From assembly GCF_018390535.1 (NCBI RefSeq), contig NZ_JAHBBW010000005.1, forward strand, positions 248,001 through 312,000: a stretch of DNA of 64,000 bases, in the 5' to 3' direction. The DNA comes from Bacteroides propionicigenes. GTDB taxonomy: Bacteria > Bacteroidota > Bacteroidia > Bacteroidales > Bacteroidaceae. Shown piece by piece: positions 62,741-64,000 of the stretch. The translations under genes and the position numbers were made by a program. Every line of letters starts with the position of its first letter. The stretch's first letter is position 1. The notes under the pieces were generated by a model. That model was not told the DNA's origin. It saw only the letters and a program-made list of their open reading frames with translations, and ran no database searches.

Positions 62741-62800
62741 ATGAAGAATGAGTATACGCTTTTATGCCGCATGGCAATTCTTCATTATTCATTCTTCATT
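62726..62800. repeat. Imperfect inverted repeat at the dapF stop
   Basis: 62726-62750 and 62775-62800 are imperfect reverse complements built from GAATGAAGAAT units. The left arm includes the dapF stop codon (62738-62740) and the preceding NEEL codons. The same unit type is found in carA. Confidence 0.65.
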
Positions 62801-62825
62801 ATTAAATAATTAAACCAACAGAGAT

Positions 62826-64000
62826 ATGGCATTAGTTAATGAACATTTTTTGAAATTACCCGGAAGCTACTTATTTTCGGATATAGCTAAGAAGATTAAT
62901 ACTTTCAGGATAACGCACCCTAAGAAAGAAGTCATCCGTCTGGGTATCGGAGACGTTACCCGTCCGCTGCCGCAAGTCTGCATCGAAGCGATGCACAAGG
63001 CAGTGGATGAGATGGCTGATGCCAGGACATTCCGCGGATATGGTCCCGAACAGGGCTATGACTTTCTGATTGATGCCGTCATCAAGCACGATTATGCGAC
63101 ACGCGGCATTCATTTCAGTCCACAGGAAATCTTCATCAACGACGGAGCCAAGAGCGATACGGGAAACATAGGCGACATACTCCGCCATGACAACAGTGTG
63201 GGAGTAACCGACCCTATCTACCCTGTCTACATTGACAGCAACGTAATGTGCGGACGCGCCGGCATACTGGAAGAAGACGGCAAATGGAGCAATGTAACCT
63301 ATATGCCCTGCACAGCCGAAAACAACTTCATCCCCGAAATACCGGACAAGCGCATCGACATCGTCTACCTCTGCTACCCCAACAATCCCACGGGTACTAC
63401 CCTTAGCAAACCTGAACTGAAGAAATGGGTGGACTATGCTCTCGACAACGACACGCTCATCTTGTTTGATGCCGCCTACGAGGCTTTCATCCAAGAAGAC
63501 GATGTGCCCCACTCCATATACGAAATAAAAGGAGCGAAGAAATGCGCCATCGAGTTCCGCAGTTTCTCCAAGACCGCCGGATTTACAGGCGTGCGTTGCG
63601 GCTACACCGTAGTGCCGAAAGAACTGACCGCCGCCACGCTGGAAGGCGAGCGTATCTCCCTCAACAAACTGTGGAACCGCCGCCAATGCACCAAGTTCAA
63701 CGGCACAAGCTACATCACCCAGCGTGCCGCCGAAGCCATCTACACCGCGGAAGGCAAACGGCAGATAAAAGAAACGATTGACTACTATATGAACAACGCC
63801 CGCACTATGAAAAAGGGATTGGAAACAGCCGGACTGAAAGTGTACGGCGGTGTGAATGCCCCATACATCTGGCTGAAAACCCCGAACGACATAGGCTCTT
63901 GGCGATTCTTCGAACAGATGTTGTACGAAGCCAATGTAGTGGGAACCCCGGGCGTAGGCTTCGGCCCGAGTGGTGAGGGATACATCCGCCTGACCGCTTT
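62826..64000 (+). CDS. dapL: LL-diaminopimelate aminotransferase, 5' part (runs off the window)
   Basis: DapL makes LL-diaminopimelate directly from tetrahydrodipicolinate and glutamate, using PLP; many Bacteroidetes use this route. The 391 visible residues start [20 protein letters not shown] and contain [41 protein letters not shown], and the PLP lysine in [18 protein letters not shown]. Only about 20 residues at the C-terminus are missing compared with the family's usual length (about 410). Glutamate from the gltBD products is its amino donor. Confidence 0.95.
   Translation, partial: MALVNEHFLKLPGSYLFSDIAKKINTFRITHPKKEVIRLGIGDVTRPLPQVCIEAMHKAVDEMADARTFRGYGPEQGYDFLIDAVIKHDYATRGIHFSPQEIFINDGAKSDTGNIGDILRHDNSVGVTDPIYPVYIDSNVMCGRAGILEEDGKWSNVTYMPCTAENNFIPEIPDKRIDIVYLCYPNNPTGTTLSKPELKKWVDYALDNDTLILFDAAYEAFIQEDDVPHSIYEIKGAKKCAIEFRSFSKTAGFTGVRCGYTVVPKELTAATLEGERISLNKLWNRRQCTKFNGTSYITQRAAEAIYTAEGKRQIKETIDYYMNNARTMKKGLETAGLKVYGGVNAPYIWLKTPNDIGSWRFFEQMLYEANVVGTPGVGFGPSGEGYIRLTA

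Overview
The window is chromosomal DNA from a member of the Bacteroidales, most likely the genus Bacteroides; I cannot name the species. The evidence is the recurring TAnnTTTG -7 box upstream of many genes instead of a sigma70 -10 box, the lack of conspicuous Shine-Dalgarno sequences, and Bacteroides-type proteins (DUF4301, PepSY-like, long-form PurF, LL-diaminopimelate aminotransferase). I found no rRNA, tRNA, CRISPR, phage or insertion-sequence genes. Almost every base lies in housekeeping, efflux or nitrogen-metabolism genes.

Layout. 1-12.7 kb: 5' part of dnaB (minus strand), ispE, a PepSY-like secreted protein, a carboxymuconolactone decarboxylase-like protein, purT, a DUF4301 protein, a RelA/SpoT-type (p)ppGpp synthetase with a degenerate hydrolase site, a diacylglycerol kinase-like protein, an MFS protein, panB, a HAD phosphatase and a MATE exporter. 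12.7-22.7 kb: an ABC module (two MacB/FtsX-type permeases and an ATPase), a lipoprotein phosphoesterase, an outer-membrane-like protein and a sigma54 response regulator/sensor kinase pair. A sigma54-like promoter and two 17-bp dyads stand before the ABC operon and suggest control by this pair. 22.8-28.0 kb: a K+/H+ antiporter, an acyl-CoA ligase, a probable small RNA and a three-domain fusion protein. 28.2-29.8 kb: an acyltransferase and a WbuC-type cupin. 30.2-42.9 kb: two tripartite efflux operons (ABC-2/HlyD/TolC and RND/adaptor/TolC) flanking an AraC regulator.

43-60 kb holds a dense nitrogen block. The minus-strand operon glmS-purF-carA-carB diverges from gltB-gltD-asnB, so nearly all of these proteins use glutamine as amide donor. 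After it come a membrane DUF3267 protein, a glycerophosphodiester phosphodiesterase and dapF-dapL (dapL runs off the end).

The most unusual signal is not a gene. At least five intergenic spots carry arrays of imperfect dyad-symmetric units with a strict 22-bp (once 22-23 bp) period. Their sequences mostly differ from array to array, yet each begins within about 20 bases of a stop codon (after the DUF4301 gene, the outer-membrane gene, carA, glmS and gltD). A sixth, looser array and a two-unit promoter version also occur. Separately, a palindromic repeat family has copies at 11.1 and 58.0 kb and one inserted in frame inside carB. Simple-sequence repeats are likewise inserted in frame in carA and form the tail of dapF.
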